Source of the DNA: Congregibacter litoralis KT71
GTDB taxonomy: Bacteria; Pseudomonadota; Gammaproteobacteria; Pseudomonadales; Halieaceae
Length of the DNA: 64,000 nt
NCBI RefSeq assembly: GCF_000153125.2
Contig: NZ_CM002299.1
Location: forward strand, 2,727,075 to 2,791,074
Reading direction: 5' to 3'
Shown piece by piece: positions 1 to 8,615 of the stretch (position 1 is the stretch's first letter; every line of letters starts with the position of its first letter). The notes below the pieces were generated by a model. The model did no database searches. It was given only the letters and a program-made list of their open reading frames with translations, and was not told the DNA's origin. Position numbers and translations under genes: made by a program.

Positions 1-1192
1 GATATAGCGCCGCATCCTTCAGTTCACGGCTGACATCTCCTAACAGGGCAGCACTAACAAGTCGTGTATCGTCAAGAGAGCGCACCTCGTTAATCAATGC
101 CTCCAGAAACGCCATGCGCGGCTCTGAATACGGGGTCTCATTTGCGACGGACCAGATGACGACACTAGCGCGGTTCCAGTCCCGTGTTACCAGACGAGTG
201 ATTTGATCCTTGGCGATTTCTAGCGTCTCTGGGTTTTCCCAGGCGATGTTCCAATAAATGGGTACCTCTTCCCACAGCATTAGACCTAACTCGTCAGCCA
301 CCTGAGCCGCATGGCGGGCATAGGGGTAATGTGCCGCACGAACAAAATTGGCTCCGAGCGCCTTAGCCTCACCGAAAAGTGCCTCAAAGTCCGCCTTCGA
401 ATACGCTGCACCGTCGCGCCCAATCGGCTCTTCGTGCGTTGAAATGCCCTTGAAGCGGATGCGCTTGCCGTTCAGGAAAATTTCGGTGCCGCGAGCTTCA
501 ATCAGACGAAAACCGATGCGATCGCTAAGTTGCTCATCGGCGGTCGCAAACTCCACATCGTATAGCTTGGGATTCTCGGGGCTCCATAGCTCAGGCTTCA
601 GCATGGCGGTCCACTGGCCTTGCCCGTCACTTCCGACGGTCACCTCAGTAGAGAAATCTAACTCTGCAATGCTCACCGTGACGGTGTCACCCGCCCGCAG
701 ACCTTGCGTAGCTACAACCCCCTCTACCCGGCCCGACAAATCTGCAAGCTCGACCTTTGCATTCACCAAATGGGCGCTTGGGGTCTCTATAAGCATCACG
801 TCGCGGATCAAACCGCCATAGGGCCACCAGTCGGTGCGGGGGGTGGGGACTGAATGCTTTTCAAGTCGATTATTGACACTAATGACCAAGTCGTTGCCAC
901 CGCTCTTCAAAGCATCGGTAACATCAATGGAATACGGCACATAGCCGCCCACCTGTTTGGCCATAGGGGTGCCGTTCAAATAGACAGACGTAGTGTAGTT
1001 GCTCCCCCCAAACCACAAATGGTATCGCTTGCCCGGCTTGGGTTCGACGTCAAACCAACGCTGGTACCAAACGCCATCGCGATAAAAAAGTAAATCTTCA
1101 AACTGAGTATTGAAGTCACCTGGCACACTGATTTTGCGAGAACCGGCGTAGTTGTACTCCAGCACCTGCCACTCATCGACGGGCACCCGGTC
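1..1192 (-). pseudogene. Partial duplicate of the GH2 beta-glucuronidase gene
   Basis: This stretch repeats 3392-4583 base for base as far as I compared it, with a constant offset of 3391. It corresponds to about residues 92-489 of the intact GH2 protein encoded at 2805-4856. Reading on the minus strand, the 3' part runs off the left edge of the window. The 5' part is lost: beyond base 1192 similarity decays through single-base indels, and the frame hits a stop (TGA) where the intact copy reads on. The copy has no signal peptide, no start codon and no ribosome binding site of its own. The catalytic acid at E443 falls inside the copied part; the nucleophile at E590 would lie outside the window. 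It is either a real partial tandem duplication or an assembly artefact. Confidence 0.85.
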
Positions 1193-1271
1193 AGGAGCCC
1201 ATCCACCGAAGAACCCGCCGGGTGCCCCACGCCCATGGGTCAACGATAATCCACTCCACGTCTCCCCCCAT
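1193..1271. other. Error-rich junction between GH2 duplicate and uxuA start
   Basis: Compared with 4584 onward, this patch keeps recognisable GH2 sequence but has several substitutions and at least two single-base deletions: one C lost from a CCCC run, and one A lost next to CCC. Further on it merges into the 5' end of a different gene, uxuA. The two genes share the short similar stretch around GTTGACCC-ATGGGCGTGGGGC, so the join looks like microhomology. Neither gene is readable through it. Confidence 0.7.
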
Positions 1272-1310
1272 GGGATCCTGAGGACCAAACCAACGCCATG
1301 TTTCCTGCAT
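1272..1310 (-). pseudogene. uxuA: 5' fragment of uxuA (mannonate dehydratase)
   Basis: On the minus strand, 33 bases after the uxaC gene, an ATG at 1310 opens a frame reading MQETWRWFGPQDP. This closely matches the conserved N-terminus of mannonate dehydratase (E. coli UxuA begins MEQTWRWYGPNDP). A ribosome binding site AAAGGA lies 7 bases upstream of the ATG. After 13 codons the match stops and the sequence turns into the GH2 duplicate. UxuA dehydrates D-mannonate to 2-keto-3-deoxygluconate, the step after UxaC and UxuB, so its place directly after uxaC makes sense. The rest of the gene is absent from the window. Identification rests on 13 residues plus context. Confidence 0.7.
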
Positions 1311-1342
1311 ATCGGTATCCTTTGAAGAATCTATTGGGAAGG

Positions 1343-2791
1343 TCAGGCCGCTGTGAAGCGTTCGACGCGATCACCCAAACGATAGGCTTCAACAACCAGA
1401 TCAGTCGTCAGTGTCGTGATAAGCCTGAGCGCTTCTGCCTCGGACAAACGCCCCTCGGTCACCAGTTGCGCAAGAAACCGCGCATCCATGCGCCTAGCCA
1501 TGTCGTGACGTGCCGGGATAGACAATAGTGCCCGAGTATCGTCATTGAAACCTGCGGTGTTATAAAAACCGGCCGTCTCGGTTACGGAGTGTCTGAAGCG
1601 CAACATTCCCTCAGGACTGTCGTTAAACCACCACGGCGGCCCAAGTCGCAGCGCAGGATAATGACCGGCCAAGGGCGCCAACTCCCGGGCATAATTAGAT
1701 TCGTCGAGGGTAAATACAATGAGTTCTAGATCAGGCTCATTTCCCACGGCGTTGAGCAACGGCTTTAAGGCCTCGCAATAGTCAACACGCCTGGGGATAT
1801 CAGCGCCCTTATCGGGGCCAAAACGGTTAAATAGCGCTGAGTTGTGATTACGTGAAGAGCCCGGGTGCAGCTGCATCACCATGCCATCGTCTAAGCTCAT
1901 TCGCGCCATCTCGATCAGCATATGCCCACGAAATAGCTTCCGTTCGTCCCCACTGGCTGCTCCACTAAGGCAACGCCCGTAGAGGCGCCCAGCCTCGTCA
2001 TCTGCCAGGCAGGCCGTGAACGGGCTGACGGGACCGTGATCCGTTGCGGTTGCACCGACGGCACGGAAAGCCGCTCGTCGCGCGCGCAGGGCGTTGAGGT
2101 AGCCAGAATAGCTCGCCACCGTTTCACCGGTGACCTCACCCAATCGTTCGACGTTCTCAGCAAAACCGTCAAAATCCGGATCGAGGACATCATCGGGACG
2201 GAACGTCGTCGTCACCCGCGTCGAAAGCCCCTGCTCGACCAAAGCCTGGTGATGCAACAGTGGATCGAGCGCGTGCTCGGTGGTCGCAATGAATGCCACA
2301 TTAAAGCGATCCAGCAATTGCCGCGGTCGAAAAGCCTCCTGACTGAGGCACTCATTGATGTGGTCAAAGTAAAGATCGGCCGAGTGCTCATCCAGTTGCA
2401 CTGTTAAGCCAAACACCTCAGCAAAGGTGGTATCCAGCCATACCTTCGATGGGGTGCCGGTAAATAGATAGTAGCGTCGGGCAAAATTACGCCACCCTTC
2501 TCGCGGACTGACCACCACGCTGCCCTGACGGTCGGGCACGCCCAAATCCTCCAGTGCAACACCTCGGCTATAGAGCATGCGCAACAAATAGTGGTCGGGG
2601 GTAACCAGCAATGACAGCGCGTTGTCGAACGGCGTATCGCATGCAAACCAGGCAGGATCGGTATGGCCGTGAGGGGAAATTATGGGTGCTGCGCGCACTT
2701 GCTCATAGAGTTCCCCGCACAAACGACGAACAGAGGGCTCAACAGGGAACAGCCGGTCCGGGTTGATTTGCAATATTGGCGACTTGCTCAA
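1343..2791 (-). CDS. uxaC: Glucuronate isomerase UxaC
   Basis: This is uronate isomerase, which converts D-glucuronate to D-fructuronate (and galacturonate to tagaturonate) in the cytoplasm, the first step of the Ashwell pathway. The product is 482 residues (E. coli UxaC about 470). The metal-binding HxH motif of the amidohydrolase fold is visible as SPHGHTDPAWF near residues 39-49 (H41, H43). I place the start at a TTG at 2791: it lies 13 bases after the GH2 stop, has GGGAGAGG just upstream, and gives the family N-terminus (LSKSPILQINPDRLF). An in-frame ATG at 2875 would overlap the GH2 gene and add 28 residues unlike the family. It is the second gene of the minus-strand operon GH2-uxaC-uxuA, presumably under the LacI-type regulator. 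Confidence 0.93.
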   Translation of the reverse strand: MSKSPILQINPDRLFPVEPSVRRLCGELYEQVRAAPIISPHGHTDPAWFACDTPFDNALSLLVTPDHYLLRMLYSRGVALEDLGVPDRQGSVVVSPREGWRNFARRYYLFTGTPSKVWLDTTFAEVFGLTVQLDEHSADLYFDHINECLSQEAFRPRQLLDRFNVAFIATTEHALDPLLHHQALVEQGLSTRVTTTFRPDDVLDPDFDGFAENVERLGEVTGETVASYSGYLNALRARRAAFRAVGATATDHGPVSPFTACLADDEAGRLYGRCLSGAASGDERKLFRGHMLIEMARMSLDDGMVMQLHPGSSRNHNSALFNRFGPDKGADIPRRVDYCEALKPLLNAVGNEPDLELIVFTLDESNYARELAPLAGHYPALRLGPPWWFNDSPEGMLRFRHSVTETAGFYNTAGFNDDTRALLSIPARHDMARRMDARFLAQLVTEGRLSEAEALRLITTLTTDLVVEAYRLGDRVERFTAA

Positions 2792-2804
2792 GATAACCTC
2801 TCCC

Positions 2805-4856
2805 TTACTCGACGTTCGCCCAAGAGCCTTCGTAGAAGTCACGCAGCACATAGAAGGCCTGCTTGCGTTGACCATTTTCGTCGATGAGTCCTTTACGATT
2901 ACGGTAGTCCTGAATACCCGGCAGAGTGCGAAGCATGGCCCTGAAGTCCTTGAGTATCCACGGCGTCATGCCCTGTATCTGAGGACTGTTCATGATCATC
3001 CGTGACTGGGCGCGATAAACCTCAGCCTGATATTCCTCGGTCCAGGGACCCTCGCCCCGTTTGCCCGACTTGGCGCCAGCACCAAACTCAGAAATATGCA
3101 TCGGCTTATCAAAGGCCGCGCTCAACACCACGTGCTCCATGAACTTGAACATAAGCTTGCGCACGGTCTTCTCGCTCACACCCAGCTGCGGCGCAATGAA
3201 TCTGGCGTAATACCATCCGAAATACTCGTTGTAGCTAACTACATCCAGCAGTTCGCCGAGGGGATCATCGATTACCAGTTCGAAGCCGGAACCTACTGCC
3301 GGAGCATGATCGCCGGCTTTATCAAGCATGGCTTTAAAAATGTCACGCTCGTGCTTTGACACCTCGTCGCTGGCGGCGCCGTATGCAGCGAGATATAGCG
3401 CCGCATCCTTCAGTTCACGGCTGACATCTCCTAACAGGGCAGCACTAACAAGTCGTGTATCGTCAAGAGAGCGCACCTCGTTAATCAATGCCTCCAGAAA
3501 CGCCATGCGCGGCTCTGAATACGGGGTCTCATTTGCGACGGACCAGATGACGACACTAGCGCGGTTCCAGTCCCGTGTTACCAGACGAGTGATTTGATCC
3601 TTGGCGATTTCTAGCGTCTCTGGGTTTTCCCAGGCGATGTTCCAATAAATGGGTACCTCTTCCCACAGCATTAGACCTAACTCGTCAGCCACCTGAGCCG
3701 CATGGCGGGCATAGGGGTAATGTGCCGCACGAACAAAATTGGCTCCGAGCGCCTTAGCCTCACCGAAAAGTGCCTCAAAGTCCGCCTTCGAATACGCTGC
3801 ACCGTCGCGCCCAATCGGCTCTTCGTGCGTTGAAATGCCCTTGAAGCGGATGCGCTTGCCGTTCAGGAAAATTTCGGTGCCGCGAGCTTCAATCAGACGA
3901 AAACCGATGCGATCGCTAAGTTGCTCATCGGCGGTCGCAAACTCCACATCGTATAGCTTGGGATTCTCGGGGCTCCATAGCTCAGGCTTCAGCATGGCGG
4001 TCCACTGGCCTTGCCCGTCACTTCCGACGGTCACCTCAGTAGAGAAATCTAACTCTGCAATGCTCACCGTGACGGTGTCACCCGCCCGCAGACCTTGCGT
4101 AGCTACAACCCCCTCTACCCGGCCCGACAAATCTGCAAGCTCGACCTTTGCATTCACCAAATGGGCGCTTGGGGTCTCTATAAGCATCACGTCGCGGATC
4201 AAACCGCCATAGGGCCACCAGTCGGTGCGGGGGGTGGGGACTGAATGCTTTTCAAGTCGATTATTGACACTAATGACCAAGTCGTTGCCACCGCTCTTCA
4301 AAGCATCGGTAACATCAATGGAATACGGCACATAGCCGCCCACCTGTTTGGCCATAGGGGTGCCGTTCAAATAGACAGACGTAGTGTAGTTGCTCCCCCC
4401 AAACCACAAATGGTATCGCTTGCCCGGCTTGGGTTCGACGTCAAACCAACGCTGGTACCAAACGCCATCGCGATAAAAAAGTAAATCTTCAAACTGAGTA
4501 TTGAAGTCACCTGGCACACTGATTTTGCGAGAACCGGCGTAGTTGTACTCCAGCACCTGCCACTCATCGACGGGCACCCGGTCCGTAGCCCATCCACCGA
4601 AGAACCCGCCGGGTTGCCCCACGCCCATGGGGTCAACGATAAAATTCCACTTACCGTTGAGCGACTGGCTGCGCCGTGCGTCAACAAAACCTAAAACGGC
4701 AGGCGCGGGCGCTGGCATCTCAATGGCGGGGGCGTCGAATGGCGTACTTTCTTCTGCGGTCTCTTTTTCTTCCGCCGCCATTGTCGACGGAGATCCAAAC
4801 ATCGCAGCCAGCACCACTGCCGTCGTTAGGTGCTTTAGGGCTTGTTTAGGAATCAT
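2805..4856 (-). CDS. Secreted GH2 glycosidase, probable beta-glucuronidase
   Basis: The 683-residue glycoside hydrolase family 2 protein has a signal peptide (residues 1 to about 27, ending SPSTMA), so it acts outside the cytoplasm. The jelly-roll sugar-binding domain is around 60-230, the immunoglobulin-like domain around 230-325, and the TIM barrel from about 330. The catalytic acid/base is E443 (SVANETP) and the nucleophile E590 (HISEFGAG). N653-R-K655 in DYRNRKG matches the NxK motif that binds the glucuronate carboxylate in beta-glucuronidases. Together with uxaC, uxuA and uxuB next door, this favours beta-glucuronidase over beta-galactosidase. The start has AAGGAGC six bases upstream. 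It heads the operon and is driven from a promoter overlapped by a palindromic operator. Residues 92-489 are duplicated at the left edge of the window. Confidence 0.88.
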   Translation of the reverse strand: MIPKQALKHLTTAVVLAAMFGSPSTMAAEEKETAEESTPFDAPAIEMPAPAPAVLGFVDARRSQSLNGKWNFIVDPMGVGQPGGFFGGWATDRVPVDEWQVLEYNYAGSRKISVPGDFNTQFEDLLFYRDGVWYQRWFDVEPKPGKRYHLWFGGSNYTTSVYLNGTPMAKQVGGYVPYSIDVTDALKSGGNDLVISVNNRLEKHSVPTPRTDWWPYGGLIRDVMLIETPSAHLVNAKVELADLSGRVEGVVATQGLRAGDTVTVSIAELDFSTEVTVGSDGQGQWTAMLKPELWSPENPKLYDVEFATADEQLSDRIGFRLIEARGTEIFLNGKRIRFKGISTHEEPIGRDGAAYSKADFEALFGEAKALGANFVRAAHYPYARHAAQVADELGLMLWEEVPIYWNIAWENPETLEIAKDQITRLVTRDWNRASVVIWSVANETPYSEPRMAFLEALINEVRSLDDTRLVSAALLGDVSRELKDAALYLAAYGAASDEVSKHERDIFKAMLDKAGDHAPAVGSGFELVIDDPLGELLDVVSYNEYFGWYYARFIAPQLGVSEKTVRKLMFKFMEHVVLSAAFDKPMHISEFGAGAKSGKRGEGPWTEEYQAEVYRAQSRMIMNSPQIQGMTPWILKDFRAMLRTLPGIQDYRNRKGLIDENGQRKQAFYVLRDFYEGSWANVE
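3392..4583. repeat. Direct repeat, copy 2 (copy 1 at 1-1192)
   Basis: Bases 3392-4583 recur at 1-1192 in the same orientation, without a difference in the parts compared. Copy 1 starts at the window edge, so the full repeat may be longer. Copy 2 lies inside the intact GH2 gene. The distance between copies is 3391 bases and contains the 3' end of GH2, all of uxaC and the start of uxuA. Confidence 0.9.
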
Positions 4857-4894
4857 ACGGTGCTCCTTTTTTATGTTTGTGACTTACACGGACC

Positions 4895-4924
4895 ATCATA
4901 GATAAAATACGACACCGGTGTCTA
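4895..4924 (-). promoter_or_regulatory. Putative sigma-70 promoter of the GH2-uxaC operon
   Basis: Read on the minus strand, a -35-like TAGACA (4924-4919) is followed after 18 bases by a -10-like TATGAT (4900-4895). The GH2 start is about 40 bases downstream of the -10. The -35 overlaps the palindrome GACACCGGTGTC, an arrangement expected for repression by a LacI-type protein. This is predicted from sequence only. Confidence 0.5.
4907..4922. promoter_or_regulatory. LacI-type operator, palindrome GACACCGGTGTC
   Basis: A perfect 12-base palindrome (4911-4922) with the central CG typical of LacI/GalR operators lies between the GH2 gene and the divergent LacI-type gene. The 13 bases ATACGACACCGGT (4907-4919) recur exactly upstream of the TonB receptor at 6198-6210. 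This is the best candidate for the binding site of the adjacent regulator. Confidence 0.65.
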
Positions 4925-4996
4925 TTGTTTCTCACATCAAGGCCGCCACTGATTACGACGGGGTATCATGCTTCCCTGTTCCCTAGGAGCCGCACC

Positions 4997-6020
4997 TTGA
5001 GCGCACCCAAAGCCAACCCCGACGATCAACGAAATTGCCAAACTCGCTGGCGTATCCAAGAAGTCCGTGTCACGGGTACTGAACAACGAAAGCGGTGTAT
5101 CTGATAAGACCCGTAAACACATTCAGAAAATCATACGGGACGTGGGCTATGAGCCCGATCGCAGAGCCCGAGCCCTGGCCAATGCAAGATCGCTTTTATT
5201 GGGTGTCGCCTACAACAACCGTAACCCGAACTACGTCTTGCAAATATTGAAGGGCGCTCAAATGGCCGCCAACGGCCGAGGCTACGAAATCGTCATGCAT
5301 AGCGTGGGCAGCGATCTCGATGCTGCAGATGAACTCATTCGCTTCATGCGGCGCTCTGGCTGCGACGGGCTCATCCTGACCCCGCCACTGTCCGAGTCAG
5401 CAACACTAATCGCGGCACTGGCCGAGCAAAACTGGCCCAGCGTGCGTATCGCCGGCGATAACGCCGACTTCCCTGTACCGCAAATTCGGTACAACGACCG
5501 TACAGCAGCGCTCACCCTTACCAACCAGCTGGCCAAGCTAGGGCATACACGCATTGCGTTTATCGGCGGGCCTGCCAACGCAGGACCTACAATGCGCCGA
5601 CTCGCTGGCGTTCGCGACGCGCTGTCACTCAACGGACTTGCCATTGATGACGAGATGATTCGCTACGGCGGGTTCACCTTTGAATCGGGTCAAGAAGCGG
5701 GCAACGACCTACTAACACTCACTAATAAAGCGACAGCGATCATTTGTGCCAATGACGAAATGGCCGCCGGCGTTTTCCATAGCGCCGCCAAATTAGGCAT
5801 TCGTATACCCGAAGAGCTCTCAGTGACGGGCTTTGACGATTCTCCCGTCGCTTCTCAACTGTGGCCCCCACTCACGTCGGTCCGCCAGCCCGTGCAAGAC
5901 ATGACTTCCCTGGCAGTCGCCATGCTAACGGGAGACATCACGCGCAAAGCGGGGGCTGTGCAGCAGTTCGATGCAGAAATCGTAGAGCGCAGCTCGGTAT
6001 CAATCCCGGGTAACAAATAG
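4997..6020 (+). CDS. LacI-family transcriptional regulator, frameshifted near its start
   Basis: The protein has the LacI/GalR layout: an N-terminal helix-turn-helix (TINEIAKLAGVSKKSVSRVLNN), a hinge (about RRARALANARS), then a periplasmic-binding-protein-like sensor domain. A well-placed TTG start at 4997 has AGGAG at 4985-4989. The frame from that TTG (LSAPKANP..) is one base out of phase with the HTH frame and soon meets a stop. Removing one C from the CCCC run at 5017-5020 restores a normal start MSAPKANPTINEIAKLAGVS. In the given sequence the HTH frame has no usable start before a GTG at 5067, inside the recognition helix, giving a 317-residue protein that could not bind DNA properly. 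It probably represses the GH2-uxaC-uxuA operon and the TonB receptor in response to a uronate or glucuronide. Confidence 0.85.
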
Positions 6021-6197
6021 CGCCCAGTCCTTCGCTCAGCCTTGTACGGCAATCCCAGCTTTCGGAGTCCGTAGACCTGCGACGGCCTCCCGTTCGAGCA
6101 GCGAAACAAAGTGACTCCACTTAAGCTGGCAGCGAGGCCACTCAGCAGCTCTCAATAACCACCATGAAAACGTGTAGAAAAAATGCTTGCGTCGAAT

Positions 6198-6213
6198 ATA
6201 CGACACCGGTTAC
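6198..6213. promoter_or_regulatory. Second copy of the LacI-type operator, upstream of the TonB receptor
   Basis: ATACGACACCGGT (6198-6210) is identical to 4907-4919. The right half is imperfect here (GACACCGGTTAC instead of GACACCGGTGTC). It lies about 50 bases before the receptor start codon. The shared site suggests joint control of the receptor and the GH2 operon by the regulator encoded between them. Confidence 0.6.
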
Positions 6214-6261
6214 CCTCCGGAAAAACAAAATTATAACGACACGCCCAAGAGGACATCTAAC

Positions 6262-8513
6262 ATGCTCAATACCCAAACTCATGGTTTCACACCTCGGCTG
6301 CTGGCTCTCGCGGTCGCTGCTTCATCCGTCGGTCTCAGCACGGATACCCACGCTCAGGAACGGCTTGTGTTAGAGGTGGTAACAGTCGTCGCACAAAAAC
6401 GCGAAGAAAGCGTATTTGAGGTACCGGCCGCGGTGTCTGCTGTTTCCGGAGAAATGTTGGAGACGCTGGAGTTACGGATTTCCGAGGTCTTACCGCTGTT
6501 TCGCCATCGTTGACGGTTAAAGATGCGGGCGCTGCGACCAACGCTTCCATTAATTTGCGCGGCATCGGCACCTATGCGTTCTCAATCGGTGTAGAACCCA
6601 GTGTGTCGGTGATAGTGGATGATGTGCCCGTAGTGCAGCAGGCTCAGGCTTTCAACGGACTGTCTGACATCGAACGCATTGAGGTCCTCCGGGGGCCACA
6701 GGGCACCCTATTCGGCAAAAACTCTTCCGCGGGACTGGTTAACATCGTAACCAAAGGACCCTCTCAGGAATTTGAAGGGTACATTGAAGCTGCGGCTACC
6801 GACGATGATGAGCTGCGCATCAACGCCTCGTTGTCAGGTCCAATTGGTGACCGCGCTGGTTACCGCATCAATGCCTACACCCAACAACGTGATGGTTACA
6901 TCAACAACTTTACATTGGGCGAACAATACAACGACGATGAGGGATTCGGGATTCGTGGAAAGTTGGTCATCGATCCGACGGACAATCTCTCGATCCAGTT
7001 TGTTGGCGATTACAGTGAGCGCAATATCAAAGGTGGCGTCAGCACCTATCGCGACATCCCCGAGGGATCGCTACTGTTCGGTGCCTTCCCAACGGACTTG
7101 TTTACAGAAGGCCTGGTCCCGGGCGAGGACAACTACAACACGCGCCTCGACTATGCACCGGTATCAGATAATGAGCAGCTGTCCGCGTCCATGAAAATCA
7201 GCTACGCACTTGGAGATTTCAATCTGGTCAGCGTCACCAGTTACCAGGATTGGAGCTACCTGTTTGAGCAGGATGTCGACGGCACGGAATTCGACATTGC
7301 CGGTGCGTTTACCGGTGGTGCACTCAGCGGAGGTATTTACCAGATTGCACCGTTCGAAGCGGATCAAATAACTCAAGAACTTCGACTCGAGTCCCCGCAA
7401 AGCGACAGCTTTGATTACATCGTTGGCCTCTGGTACTCAAGTGCTGACACGACCCGTGTGTTTGATCGACAGCCGCTGTTTGTGGCGGACTGGGACGCCG
7501 GCACCGGCAACACCAACATGGCTCTATTCGGCCAATTTAACTGGCACCTCAGTGAAAAGCTGGACCTTAGTCTCGGCGGCCGTGTTGGACGTGAAGAAAT
7601 TGACGTGTTCTTTAACGACACTGCAGCAGGCACCAGCTACACAGGTGATGACTCGGAGACATTCACGGTCGGCAAGGCCGCAATACAATACTTTCTGAGG
7701 GACGACCTTTCTGCATTTGCCAGTGTTTCCACGGGTTACAAGGGACAGGGTTACGACGTCAGCTCAGGCTTTAATCAAGATCGCGCCGACAACCCCGTTG
7801 GCTCCGAGACTGCGACTTCCTACGAAGCCGGTTTGAAGGGAGCGGTGATTGACGGCCGCGCTCAATTCAGTCTTGTCGCCTTTATGACCGACTTCGAGGA
7901 CTTTCAGGCTCAAAGCATCGAAGTGACTCAGGAAGACGGGATCGTGGTGGCCCTGAACAATGTTGGGGAATTGCGTACGCAAGGTATCGAAGCCGAATTT
8001 GCCATGCAGCTCAGCGCCAGCTGGCGCCTCGATGCCAGCGCAGCCTTCGTCGACGCCAACATCGAATCCTTCAGTGGCGCCAACTGCTATCCAGGCCAGA
8101 CAGAAGCCCAGGGCTGCATCGGCGGTGTACAGGATCTGGGGGGCGAGGATCTGGCGAATTCTCCCGACTGGAAATACAACCTGAGCCTGACCTACGAGAC
8201 CCCACTTGCGGGAATGCCATTTGGCTTATTTGCAAATGCCAACTATAGCTACCAGGACGATGTGAACTTCGACCTCTTTGCCAACCCCCGAACAGTGCAG
8301 GATGGCTATGGAATTGCCAATTTCACTTTCGGCATTGCGGAGAATGACGGCAAGTATCGAATTACCGCCTTCATCAACAATGCGTTTGATGAGCGCTACG
8401 CGAGTTTCATCAACGACAACTCGGGTTTCTACGGCGGCTCTCCGGTAATGACTCACATACTGCCGCGGAACTCCCAGCAGTATGCCGGGATTCGCGCTCG
8501 CTGGTCGTTCTGA
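6262..8513 (+). CDS. TonB-dependent outer-membrane receptor, one-base frameshift
   Basis: This is a large TonB-dependent transporter that would import an oligosaccharide or glucuronide across the outer membrane. It starts at ATG 6262 with AGAGGA upstream and has a signal peptide ending about THA-QE, then a TonB-box-like segment (EVVTVVAQKREES), the plug (SINLRGIGTYAFS, VEVLRGPQGTLFGKN-like) and a beta-barrel ending in the aromatic terminus RWSF. The frame breaks near 6468: the 5' part reads SGEMLETLE and then stops, while the plug continues one frame over as GVTDFRGLTAVSPSLTVKDAG. One extra G in the GG at 6468-6469 would restore a protein of about 750 residues, the usual size. As given, the larger piece begins at about 6510 and lacks a signal peptide. 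A strong terminator follows. Confidence 0.9.
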
Positions 8514-8567
8514 GCTGTCCCGATCAAGACTTAAGCCCCCAATTGCCTAGAACGCAAATTCACTGGT

Positions 8568-8596
8568 AGGGACCGCAGGACGCGGTCCCTTTTTTT
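8568..8596 (+). terminator. Rho-independent terminator after the TonB receptor
   Basis: A perfect 9-bp stem, AGGGACCGC (8568-8576) and GCGGTCCCT (8582-8590), with a 5-base loop AGGAC, is followed by a run of Ts to 8596. It separates the receptor from uxuB, whose GTG start is only 20 bases further on, so uxuB is served by read-through or by a promoter inside this gap. Confidence 0.9.
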
Positions 8597-8615
8597 GCAC
8601 TGATGAGGAAGCCCG

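Noticed and set aside
5000-5030. Programmed +1 frameshift in the LacI-type gene
   Set aside because: No slippery codon or stop codon context as in prfB, and two other homopolymer indels in the window make sequence error more likely.
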